In this document: piece by piece, positions 1 through 12,500 of the stretch
How positions within the stretch are numbered: the first letter of the stretch is position 1
Layout of the letters: each line of letters opens with the position of its first letter
NCBI RefSeq assembly: GCF_019059575.1
Contig: NW_024882948.1
Span: forward strand, 1-64,000
Direction of reading: 5' to 3'
DNA length: 64,000 nucleotides
Source: Amphibalanus amphitrite
Lineage: Eukaryota > Arthropoda > Thecostraca > Balanomorpha > Balanidae
Notes under the pieces: model-generated
Told to the model about the DNA's origin: nothing
What the model saw: the letters and a program-made list of their open reading frames with translations, nothing else
Databases searched by the model: none
Position numbers and translations under genes: made by a program

Positions 1-350
1 GACCTACTGCGCCAAAAAACTGCGTTCATAGATACAAAAAGGGTCCGATTTTCACTGAGTCATTTACAAGCTTGGGTTGACAGGGGAATGGGAACACGAA
101 GCAGCCGCCAGTCTGCTAACGATCTTCACACGAACAAACAAGTTATTCTCATAATAAATTCCTTCTACCATGACTCACCACCACATCTTTATGCATCTAA
201 TAACCCTCGTCACCCACCAGTATACGACATCTCTCCACTGCCCCATCTCCGCCACCCTTCTCTCCCACCCTGTCACTACCCATCCTCCACCCCTCCGGCT
301 GGCGGCTACCCACTCTCCCGGTCTCCTCCCCAGCTCTGCCGACATCTCAC
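1..350. other. intron left of the last visible exon
   Basis: Downstream intron of exon 25 on the gene strand. It holds a pyrimidine-rich stretch (about 225-335) and no recognisable exon. Confidence 0.6.
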
Positions 351-587
351 CCTGTCCAGGAAGGTCATGTTCTGCACACATCCTGTGAAGCCTCCCCAGC
401 CGGGCACGCGGTCCCAGGAGGTCATCACCGCGGCCACCTGGTCCAGCGGTACGGCCGAGCCTCCCAGCTGCAGCGGCGTGTCCACGTTCAGGAAGGAGTT
501 CTTCTGTCCGTCGGGGCCGGCCGGTGCGGCCGCCGAGGCCTGGCACTCGGACGAGCCGACGCAGCTGTCTATGAGAACTACCATCGT
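351..587 (-). CDS. CadN: cadherin exon 25 of window: laminin-G end, last exon visible
   Basis: Seventy-nine codons, phase 0: TMVVLIDSCVGSSECQASA, then GPDGQKNSFLNVDTPLQLGG and VPGWGGFTGCVQNMTFLDR. It finishes the laminin-G domain (NVDTPLQLGG, GFTGCVQNMTF). Acceptor CTCCCGACAG, donor GTGAGA. Later exons (probably further EGF/laminin-G parts, transmembrane and cytoplasmic) lie off the left edge. Confidence 0.94.
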
Positions 588-3500
588 CTGTCGGGAGAGT
601 GGACTGGTTAGTACCGGCATAATGTTCAGATACCTGTGAAAAGGCAAAACTAATAGCTCGGATGTCGGTAAGGCCGTATCTGACAGGGTGAGGTGTGCTA
701 TTGAAGCGAATGGTTTTGCAGCAAAACGCATACATCGGTGGAGGTGATGCAGTTGCCTCTACAACGTCATGGTTCATGGAAGCTGGAACCAAAACAAAAT
801 ATTACACAAAAAGTGAGAGATCTTGTTTTCTTATGCTTGTCTATATGCTCAAATTCATCTCATCTTCATCTTCATCTTCATCTTCGTGTTATCGGGGCAA
901 GAGGCACGATGTCCTGTAGGGCCCGTTCTCGCCGATTTCCATAACTTCACTTAGTACTCAGTCTGTTACAGGAGTGGAGTACCAGATCGACTCCCAGTGT
1001 GCATCCAGCCTGTTCTTAAAGACGTTGACTGAGGGCGAATGTACAATTTCTGCTGGAAGCCCGTTCCAATCGTTAATACACCGCACAGAAAATGAATTCA
1101 GTCTGGCACGGCAGGTTGCACGAGGCTTCCGTAGTTTAAGTGTGTGACCCCGAGTTCGCCTTTCAGGATTCGTTGCCAGAAGCTCTGAAGGATCAGTATC
1201 AACGTGGCCGTGCAGCATCTTGTATGCGTGAATCATATCCATGCGTCTACGCCGATAGTACAGTGACGGGAGCTTCAGTCTCTTCAGCCTTTCAGGATAT
1301 GGAAGGTGGCGGATGCTCACCACTAACCGGGTGGCTCTTCTTTGAACCCTTTCGACTGCCTTCTGATCAGCTCTATTGAACGGACCCCAAACAAGACTGC
1401 TGAACTCCAGGTGAGGCCGCACGAGAGATTTGAACAGAAGAGGCAGGGTAAATTCATCTAAAAAGGCGAAGGACCGGCGGATGACCGCAAGAACTTGAGA
1501 CGCTTTGAAGACCGCCGTAGACGCTTGCTGTCGAAACTTCAAGATTGAGTCGACCTGCACACCCAGGTCTCTCTCGACTGACGTGTTTGTCAGTCTGTCC
1601 GACCCCATTTGAAATGAGTGGTGGTCCTTGGCTGCACCAACATGAAGCACTTTGCACTTATTCTCGTTAAATGGCAGCTGCCAAGTTCTAGACCATTCCA
1701 CGAGGGCGTTCAGGTCTGCCTGCAATGTCCGCACATCATGTTCAGAAGAGATGCCTGAGAACAGCTTTGTGTCATCTGCGAACATTCGCACATTTGAAGT
1801 GACAGCATCTGGCAAGTCATTGACATAGAGCAAGAAGAGCAATGGGCCCAACACTGAGCCTTGGGGCACACCACTGCGCACAGGGACCAAGTCTGACAGG
1901 TTTCCATATAGGGACACTTGCTGCATTCTGTCTTCCAGGAATGATTCAATCCAAGACAACACTCGGTCACCAATACCATAACAGCGCAGCTTGCCTATCA
2001 GTCTCTTGTGTGGGACGGAGTCGAACGCCTTTCGGAAGTCAAGGTAAATCACTTCGACCTCCGTCTTGTCCTCCAACAGGCGGCTCCATGAGTCTATAGA
2101 GTCAAGCAGTTGCGTATCACAAGATCGCTTCGGGCGGAAGCCATGTTGGTCCTTGGACAGCAGGTCATTTGACAGCAAATGGTCCATTAAACAATCACGA
2201 ATGAGCGACTCGAGAATCTTACAGGGAACAGATGTGAGGCTGACAGGTCTATAGTTTCTTGGGTCTTCCTTTTCACCTTTCTTAAAGATTGGTATGACTT
2301 TACCGTGCTTCCAGTCTGCAGGAATAGACCCAGTTTCAAGCGATTTTCGGAACAGTAATGTCAAGGGAAGGGAGAGAGGACCACTCAACTCCCTTAAAAC
2401 GCGGGGGTGAATGTCATCAGCTCCGGGGGCACTATTGGGGTTCAGTGCTTTAAGCTTTTGCTTCACTGTGAAAAGGTTGACTGGTATATCGATCAGCGGC
2501 GGCCCTGTGTAACGGTTTGCTAGTTGTGGCACGACATCCGTTTTTTCAATAGTGAATGCGCCTGAGAAGACGTCATTCAGGAGCGAGGCCTTCTCTTTTT
2601 CCTCGCTAACAAGCTGGCCCTGGTCATTTCTTAGATCACCAATACTTGATTTAACTTTACGGCGGCTGTTCACATATTTCCAAAAAGCCTTCGGGTTTTC
2701 TTTCATGTTTGCTGATATCTTAGCTTCAAAATCTTTCCTTAACTGGCGAGTCAATGTCCTAAGCTTATTTCTGCAAATCTTATATCTGCTATAGTCGATG
2801 GGGTCTTGCGTTCTCATGTACACTGACCACAGTACCTTCTTCTTCTTCTTGAGGTTTAGTGAACGGCTATTCATGTAAACGTTCTTTTTAGACTTGACGT
2901 TTCTTGCTTTGGGTATGCACTCACTCATCAGCGATTCAAGTTTGCTCCTAAACCACTTGTAGCCCGCGTCTACACTCATGGTTGACAAACAGCTCCAGTC
3001 AACTGCATGTAGTTTTACACGCAAGGCCGTGAAGTCAGCGCGGTGAAAATTCCATTTCAAGCCGGCAGAAGAACATTTTTTGTTGTAACAGGCAATATCG
3101 CATTTCAGTAGCACATGATCACTCCTTCCTAATCCAGGACAATATTTGATCTTTGTTATCATATTCTCATCATTTGTAAACACCAAATCCAGTATACTAG
3201 GCCTACAACCCTCTCTAAATCTGGTAGGCTTGGTGACATGCTGGAACAGGAATGCATCCTGAACGGCAGACAAAAACTTGTTGGCAAAATGTGCTTCAGA
3301 TGCGCTGCAAAAGTTGTTTTCCCAGTCAATCTGAGGAATGTTAAAATCCCCAACAATGAGCAGGTGAGTGTGCTTGAGAGAAATCGCATTTTGGAGTAAG
3401 CAAGACAAATCATCAACACTTCGATGGGGGTCGCCTGAGGGGCTGCGATAAATGCATCCGGCAAGTAGCACGTCATTGTTTTCCAAGCACAATTGTACCC

Positions 3501-6500
3501 AAAGTTGCTCTTTAAATCTTGAATCTGGAAAATGTACGTTGGAAACTTTCAGTCGATGATGAATATAGATGCATATGCCTCGAATGCCAAGGTAATTGGT
3601 ATCATCAAAGTTGGTGTGCACTTCATAACCAGGCACAGAGAACAAGACAAGGGGCACTGACGACATCCGCACCTTCGGTAGCGCTTCAGTGATGAAAATG
3701 ATATCGGGATCTTCACCACAAATAGTCATGCACAAATCATCCCTCTTGTTCAACAATTGGTCCGCATTTGTGTACCAAATACGTAGGCACCGAGTGCCCT
3801 CAGAGGCATTCTTCACGGGCAGTCACGCTTGCTGAGGTTCTGGAGGACAGCCATCAGACACCGTAACATCCAAAGATAACACACGGGAGGTATCGTTACG
3901 TGCTGATGCATCAGCTGGAACCAAGTCATGGGTTGCAGCCGACGACCGGACGACTGGCAAGGTAATGGATCTGGCACTGTCCCTTGCACTATCGAACCTC
4001 CGACCGGCTTGGGCATGTGAAACTGGCCTGTTATTGGAAATGATTCTCCCGTTGCGGATTACAAGGCTTTGTTCACCGGCTGCCCTGCGAGAGCGGAGCT
4101 CATCTCTCAACTTCCTAGAAGCCTCGCGCTCCACCTTAGTTTGGTCGGGGGAGAGGTATATGTTTCCCCATCGCACTGAATGGCGGAGCTGCGGGGCCAT
4201 TTTCAGCAGTTCGTGCTTTATGTCCTCGTTCTCCAGCGTTACCACGAGCAGTCTGGGTTTGTCAGGGTTAGCCTTGCCGACCCGAAAGGATCTGGCCACG
4301 CTAACTCGTAGTCGAAAGGTTTCCTTGACCATCTCCAAAAATTGGTTGATGTCTTCCTGGGATCTCTGCTCCAAAGTTCCAGCCCTCGGCTCCGGGAGGT
4401 TGTGCAGGATGATGTTCTTTTTTCGCTTGTCTTTGTCGAAAAAATCGTCAACGACTTTGGCTATACTTGGGACGTCGTTTGGAGGTGTGGCAGAGAGTGG
4501 CAAGGCTGACAGCTTAGCGGACACTTCACTAATAACTTCGGAGCACGAACCTCTCACTATTTCGGCATAGGTACTTTCCTGTGACTTTTTCTCGCTTATG
4601 CATCCTTCAATCAGCTTCATTCGATCACCTGCGGCTTTTTCTTGTTGTTTTAGGATAGCAGTGTTTTCCAGAATAGCCTGGTGCATTTCCTTCATCTGGC
4701 TCTCTACACTCGAGAATTGCGCATCCATCTTCTTTTCAATTGACACTTTTCCCTGCACAAGATTGCGGAAATCCTGCACATGATCTTCACATTCCTCGCA
4801 CAGCCAAAGGAGACCAAATCGAGTAATCGCTTTGTACGCCTCCTCCTCCAGGCCCTGGCAAGCTGGATGGTACCAGGTCATGCATATTTGGCATCTGATT
4901 GAACCAAAAACGTCGTTCGAAACCGATTTTCCGCAAGGCTTACCCTCGGATCCATTACAAATAACATTGCCCGTGACCTTTGGCACGCTTTTACTAGAGG
5001 GCAAGGCACCGGCTTTTTTGCCCTTTCTGTTCCTCTTACGCTTGTTCGCAACAACCCACTCTTCAAAGAATGGATCAAATCCTTCAATGAGTGAGGATGT
5101 CTCAGAATCTTCGCCAACAGAGTCGCTCATATTCAGCTAATGGTATCTTGAAAAACGAACAACTACTCTATTTAGCTGCACGAGCCTTCCTACGAAAATC
5201 AAGGGCACTTTGCCCTACTTTTACTGAGTTTTTTTTAAACAAAGACTAGAAAAAATCAACTTTTAGATGTAAGAATAAAGACTCATCTTATACTTATATG
5301 ACACAAAAGTATGTTCCATAGCATCTACGTTAAATTAGGAACATGTCAATATATAATACATTAATGAAAACAAGCTATTATCGGCTAAAATCCAAGTTTT
5401 CTAGAGCACAGCAAAACACGTCTGCACACTTCAAGAATTCATGTATACCATCGTGATCAATTCATCACAGAAAACATGTATTTTCCACCACCTCAGCAAG
5501 CCTCAGTTTCTACCTCCCTCCCATAGATGACACCATCACCAGCACCAGCGGCCCATATTTACCTCCGGGTCCCAGGTGATGTCTATATGGTGTTTGTGGT
5601 TATCGCTGATCTTGAGCGCCGGACTGGCCACCGCCGTACCCGTGCCGTAGTTCATGAACACGCGCAGACGGCCCTCCATCACATCCACGGCGAAAAAGTC
5701 TGCCGGGAAAAATGGGTTAATGACTGTCAGACGGAACAATCAAGGGAACATACCCATTGTTGTGGTTGCAATTAACATATCATGCTGTGATCAACAATTC
5801 AAATCACGCGTTGCTCCGATGTGCGTCGGGTTGGTGCAAACCTTAGCCCCTTAGGCAGATCATAAATTGCACTGCGCACGGTCTTACTAACCCAGCACCA
5901 TATCCCTAACTACGCCCAATCCCACTGACTTTCCGCACCAATACTTCTTTCTGTGTCGCATTTCTGCTGACATAGCACCAGAACCCCTCACCGCGCCCCA
6001 ATTTCCACTGACCCAGCACCATATCCCCTCACCGCGCCCCATTTCCACTGACCCTGCACCAGGTGCGACGGCTCCGAAATGGGTCCGTTGTACATGACCA
6101 GCGCCTCCTCCGAGACGGTCGTCAGGTCAAAGCTCAGGTGGGAGGCGTTGCAGGCCGTCAGCTGCGGGAACCACGCGTACCCGGTGCCCTCGAAGTGGAT
6201 GGTGTCGCCCTGGCAGTTGGGACCCGGGAAACCGGCCTCGCACTCACACCTGGAGGCGGAGGTCAGGTCACAGCTAGGGTCAGTAAACGTCAGTTTAGCG
6301 CCTTATTGACAGCCGAGAAATGGCTAAAGATCGAAAAAGACAAAGAACACGTAAAACTGAAACGATCTTAGTGTACAAGAACTCATACACAATCAACGTT
6401 TACAAGACTTAGTTACGACTTAAGATGTAATTTGTACGCTATCACCGCGGACACACTCGCCATGTTACACTGATGTTATTTACAAAGTTTAAAAACTCAC

Positions 6501-9500
6501 TTCTTCTCATCGTCACTCCAGCGGCCATCGTGCAGACAGATTTCGGGCGCCATCTTGGCCTCACACTCGTTACATTTGTACTGCAGCTCCGTCTTCACAC
6601 CTGCAAACCAATCGTTTGTCAGCACTGGGCTGAAGGGAGGGAACGAACGTCCAAAAAGCCAGAAGGTGCATATAAGGCTGCATACTGCCTTCTCGTTAAT
6701 GACACAAGTCTGAAGCCACAAGGCTTCTCCTCGTCATTTTAATGAATGAATGCTACCGTAAGGGGAGTAGATCAAAAGAGCGATAAAACTGAACAATTAC
6801 ATGGATTACCTAGAAACAACTGTCTGAATCGCCCTCTATCCGCGCATAGTGCCCTAATCGATGCATCTACAATGACATATGATCATGGGATTTGCGAATA
6901 TGATGAGCTTCATTTCATCAGACGTAGGCCAACAATAAATATCGCGACTGCGAACCATTATTTACACATGGTACAACTCAGCATATGCCCATAGATACCA
7001 GACGATCGGTTGCACAAGGTACAACCGCACTACGTACCGATGATACTCGAGGTGTTGGTCTGCACCCGGTACACCTCGTTGTCGAATATCTTCAGCTCGG
7101 CGTGGCAGCTTCCCTCGCACGTGTGTTCGTAGATGCAGTCGTTGATGCCCACCTGTTCGATCTTGATGCCGAACATGGTCTCCAGCTGTCGGAGCGTGGG
7201 GAGAACGGGTTAGAGCCCCGCTCAGTAGAGTATATTACACTTTTCTTCAGCATTATTGAATCGAAAACGAATACTATAGCATTTCCAACTACATCTAGTC
7301 ATCGTAATAAGAGATAGTTAACATCAAGCTATGCTTATTGCCCGCCCCTATCTACCCAATATCAGCTACCCTCGAAGTAATTTCCTATCCTCGCCCTCTA
7401 CGATTCACCAGATCCCTGCCTTCTAATTCCTAACTCCCAGTTCCCACCCTCTCGCTCTTTCCCTCTCACCATATCTCTATTCTGGGCGACAATGCCGTCC
7501 ATCTTCTCTGCCTCGTAGTAGGGTGAGCCGTGGGCGGCGTAGCGTACATCCACGCCTCCGTCATCGTTATCCACAACACCAAACAGGTCGACGTTCTCTG
7601 GCGCCGTACTGAACAGCCGGGCCAGCTCCGTGATAAGGCGCTCGTGCATTGAGGGTGTCTGGAAAGAGCAAGTTGGAGGAGTGAGTGAAATACAGACACT
7701 GGAAGAGAGAATTTGTACGTGCGAGCCAAACTTCAGTACCTACACGGTTTACGAGCCTACCGTACCAATGTAATTGTAAACGAAGTTGACTGATTGCCTG
7801 AGCGCAAGCCATCCAAGTTTTGAAGTTAGCCTTTGAAGATGTAGATATAATCTATAAAAAGGCTGAATACGATAGTACTTGTTTACGTCGATTCCATTCA
7901 AGGACGAGTAAAATAAAAACTCAATAGTCACTTCGGGGCTATGAATAACTAGATTTTGCATGTTCACAAACATGTCTGGAGACACGTGATCGGTCATAGC
8001 CAAGGCCACAACTCCACAGCTTGTACCAGACCATCCCACATTCGGGCATTTGTCGAGTCCTCCCAACTCCGTTAGCCTGCCTTCTCACACCATCTCCTTA
8101 CATGCTTACCAAGCCGCCTCTCACTTCTTCTACTCAGAACTCACATCCTTATCGGGGCGCGAGACGAACTCAGCAGCGGAGACATCCTTGATCCTCAGTG
8201 AACCCGACTGGGTGACGGCCTCACGCGGCAGCAGTCGCACCTCGACCGTCACCAACGCAGAAACGGTGCTCTGGAACTTCTTATCAAACACCTGGCGGCA
8301 GACACGCGAACTAATCAACCTTGGGGAAAGAGCGGGGACGGCCGAGGAAACATTACTGAACAGCTGCTATATAAAGACGCAGAGCTCCCGCACAGCGGTA
8401 AAAACAAGCAGCCAGACATTAATTAACCGGAGAACTGAAATATTGGAAAGTAATGCGAAATCCGGGAGGCTGGAATCTGAGCAAAACAATACCTTCTACG
8501 CCACTTCACTTGATTAAACACGCAGACATTCGACATTCCGCTGAATACAAAGCATCTATCCATGCAGGGTTTGGTCGTCTCAGAGACTCAGACTACCCAC
8601 CCCAGGTGTTGTGCGATTGTTCACGGGTATTCCCCCACTCTCACCTGGAACTTGAGCGGGTAGCTGCCGTTGGGAGTGCCGTACTTCATGGTGATGTTAC
8701 CCGTGTCTCTGTCGAGCTCAAAGTGACGGTACTCCTCCCCCTCGAGCCAGGAGAAGGTCTTGTCGGGCAGATCCCAGTCGTCCGGGTCATCCACGTACAC
8801 CCGGCCCACCACCGTGTCGGGCATCTTACCCTGAGGGGCGGCGGAGACGGGTCAGGTATACCGCGAACAGATACTCTACAGATATTCTACAAATATTGTA
8901 CGTGTGGGGATGAGCATTTGTAGATTATTTCATGACTGTGTAGATGCTGAATTGTCAAGACAATGGAATCACCAGCGCTCCCTTCAGTCCATCAACAAAT
9001 TACCTGGCATTTCATTGTAACCTTGCACGTGTAAACGAAATAGTGGTCAATTCTCTCAATGTTAATTTTGCAGGCTCCAATCGAGTTAGCTTACGCGAGA
9101 GTGCAAAATGAGCGTTTTGTGATGGTAAAACGGATGTTCATTTAAGCCAAATTAGCCTGTTGACGAAGCCACGGTGACTATAAATAGACGATCCTACAAT
9201 TAAATGAGAATGAGGTGGGAACTGGGAACATTGGAATATTTCGCCACTCTAATCTCTAAAATCAAATTAATAAGTCATTAATATTAAATTAAGCCATAAT
9301 AATATCTATAAGCCATAAAATCAATGATAAAGTCACTTTATTCTGTAACTACTGGAATGGTTTCCCTGCGCGGTCAGAGTCGGACAAATCTGTGGTTTCG
9401 GCACTGTTGGACCGGGGTGGAGGTTGGGCGGACTGGTGCACTCGAGACCGTCAGAACTGGATGTGGAGTCAGACGGGTCAGAGGGGTCACCATTCCACTG

Positions 9501-12500
9501 CCGTGAGGGTGGAACTGCACACTGGGGTGACATATATCGAAAGGTCTGCACCGGCAGTGGGACAAACCACTGCCAGTTGAGAGATTCCCGGGGCAACGGG
9601 TACGGGCGGTGAACACTGAATAAAACGGACACTCCTGGCAACTCTCCTAGACAAGCAGAGCATGGGATGGCGCTGCTATGGACTATGGGGAGAGGATGAG
9701 CGCTACTCCGGAGAGAGGCAGGAGGGCGCTTCTTTAGAGCGAGGTAGAGCGTGTGGTGGGGCTACCGCTACGCTATGGAAAGACCTAGATCGTGGGATGA
9801 AGTTCCTCCGAGAAAGGTAGAGGTTGGGATAGAGCCACTCTCGGGCGAGGTAGGGGTGGACAGCGCTACTCCAGGGTAGAGGATATAATGGCGCTACTCT
9901 GTTACACAGGGTGGGATAGCGCTACTCCGGGAAAGATCATGAGGTAGTGCTACTCCTTAGCAGAGGATGGGATATCGCTACTCTGTTGCAGAGGGTGGCG
10001 AACCGCTACCCCGAGTCAGAGCGAGGGAGACGGCAGACGCCAGATGAGGTAGAAATGCAATCCCGGTCCCTGGAGTGCGATGGAAATCAGTCGAGCTACG
10101 AGGCACCGACGAATGCCATTGAGTTCCAGTGAGGGGCAGAGTAGCACTGAGGAAAGGTCAGAGGTTGAACACAACGCTACCGGTACTGTGCGGAAGTTAA
10201 CGTCAAAATCCAATGGGAAGGCAGAACACCAAAATCATTCTTGTTGCATAATATGTTGACAGTGTTTCGAAACTGAAAAACAATGTGGTCACACAGTCAA
10301 AATGCAGAAAATGTGTTAAATATTCAACAAAATAAAAATAAGCATTCAAAACAAGCTTCGCACGCCGTGTTGTTTCTGCAATACTGCAAGCACGCCGACA
10401 CTGGACATTCCGGGTTCTCTGCAATCTCTGCAATTTTCAAACCGCATCGCATTAGATCTCGTGAATGCTTCAGTAGCGCGAGCTGTACACACTCGGTGCG
10501 CTCGCTGCATCGCAGATCAGAGTCATCCAGTAAACATGCCAGGCACGGTGCACACTCAGACGCAAACTCTGTACACCCGCGCGGCGTGAGCGCCAACCAT
10601 GCTGAGGGCGAGTGTGAGCACCATCAAACACCAAATACGCACTGTACGGTCCCCGAGATAGATCTTTTTCCGCACATAGTCGACTGTCAGCCAGACATTG
10701 CCCGAAGGCTCCAGAGGCTCGGCAGGCCGCTCCTGACCCTGTCCGAGGTCAGGTCAGCTACGTCAGGGCTCCAGAGTGTCAGGCAGTTCAACAAAGTCCG
10801 CTAGGTCAAACCGGTAATCAACTACTTTCACAAACACGTACTCTCTTCGTTCTCCATAATTTCCCTCCCACCCAGTGAACTGACCTCGAAGTTGAAGACG
10901 CTGATGGCGCTGACGCCGTCCTTCATGTCGTTGTCGTTCTCGTCGCCGATGATGATGGTGAAGAGACTGGTGCCCGTCAGGGAGGTCGGTGACGCCGTGT
11001 CTCGGTCACTGACCACCACCGGGATGTTGTACTCCTTCTGCATCTCGCGGTCGAACGACACCAGAGGACGGATTTCGGCACGGTTATCCTGCTCTGTGGG
11101 CGGTGAGAGGTAGAGTCGGGTCATGACACGTCGGCGGAGGTCACCAGAGGTCACCAAAGGTCAGTGGGTCACTGCAGTCACCAAAGGTCAGGTCAGAACA
11201 CCTCGTTCACCGGGGTAAATGCACCGACAGCGGCGTGCGACACACCAACCATTGAAGACAAATGACGGTGCTGGCTGTGTCGAGAGCACCATTACTCCGC
11301 CTTCAAACACCCTTTGGAGCGCCGATAGCGGCACTTCCAGTGGCCGTTTGTCCCGCCTGCCGGGGCAGCGGGTGCGCTCGACGCGGCAGAGTCCGCGGGC
11401 CAGCCAGGAGACGGCCGACGGCGGACGGCGGGCTCTCGGTTCGCACGGAACCACACACAATTAGCCGAAATGCATGGCTTTATAGGCGGCATTTCGGCCA
11501 TCCGACCGGGCCAGACGGCGCCGCGCCAGACACCGCAAGTCACCGAAACGTCAGAGGCGCGCCATAACTGCCGCCATAAACCGCGCGCCGCGCGCCAGAA
11601 GCGTCACCTGGCCGCGCCGTACCTCGTCACAATTCCGCTTTATCGCCGCAATCAAGCAAACAGTACTAACACGTCAGCCGTAACGCTGCATATTCAGCTC
11701 GGCGAGTTATTAAAGCCGACCGCCCCGGGTGAGCTTCGAACCCGTGACCTTTCAGTTACTGATCCCATTCCCTTCAGCATCACGTTCCACCTACCGACGG
11801 TGGTGACGGAGAACATGTCGTGCAGCTCGGCGGGCGCGTCCGGGTCCAAGGCGAAGGTGTAGGGCGGGCCGTTCCACTGGTGGTCGTCAAAGTCATCCGC
11901 CTCGACGGGGATGACCACACCCTCGGGGGATTTGTTCTCCATGATCACCTGGCGCGTGTCTTCGCTCTGTGTGGAGATATAAGGCACCGTCATCAGGACA
12001 GTAGCATGGGTTGGGTTATGGGTATGACTCGCACTAATGGCTACATCTGCCAGGGCTGTAGTATCTGAGCCATCCAGTGTCCAGCCAGTGTGTAGTGTGC
12101 AATGGTTACATGAAATGAAATTCTGAATGGTGAACAAAATATCCGAAACCCTGAGCGATCAGTGGGCGAAGAATATAAGATAGGTTGTGAATGTATCAAA
12201 ACACGAGCTTGCCCTTCAATCAATGCCGCTATTGGCGGAGTGCGGAAGTGACTATATATGGCCTTGGCGGAAGCCCTCTTACTGTGCGGTGCGTATGGCC
12301 TTGGTCTAAGAGTCAGTGTGAAAAATGCAGAATTCCCCTGAAATGAGGCGGCCATCTTACCTGGACCAGGTATGGCGCGTTGTCGTTGATATCGGTCAGA
12401 GTCAGTGTAAAGAGTACAGAGTTTTCCCGGCCTGCGGCGGCCATCTTACCTGGACCAGGTACGGCGCGTTGTCAGTGTCAGTGTTAAGAATGCAGAGTTT

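Larger units (their letters stand above)
856..5250 (-). mobile_element. full-length-looking CR1/L2-like LINE
   Basis: A non-LTR retrotransposon in the same orientation as the cadherin gene, in the intron between exons 24 and 25. It has ORF1 with a PHD-like zinc finger, ORF2 with endonuclease and reverse transcriptase, a short 3' UTR containing TTGCCCCGATAA and a terminal hexamer repeat (GAAGAT-type, 859-886 on this strand). Short 3' tandem repeats instead of poly(A) are typical of CR1/L2 elements. The 5' end is not sharply defined (5140-5250). Both ORFs are open apart from the single stop between them, so the insertion is young. Confidence 0.9.
6601..8644. other. short introns between exons 18 and 22
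   Basis: Three introns of about 285-485 bp plus one of 353 bp. Pyrimidine-rich tracts lie at 7370-7470. I see no repeats or genes besides the exons listed. Confidence 0.6.

Noticed and set aside
9333-9641. Minus-strand frame of 102 residues
   Set aside because: Ser/Pro-rich without motif. I considered a decayed retroelement fragment but could not support it.
11700-11775. tRNA gene
   Set aside because: Only the T-arm/B-box half looks like a tRNA; the D-arm and acceptor stem do not form, so it is listed only as a weak SINE/tRNA-like fragment.
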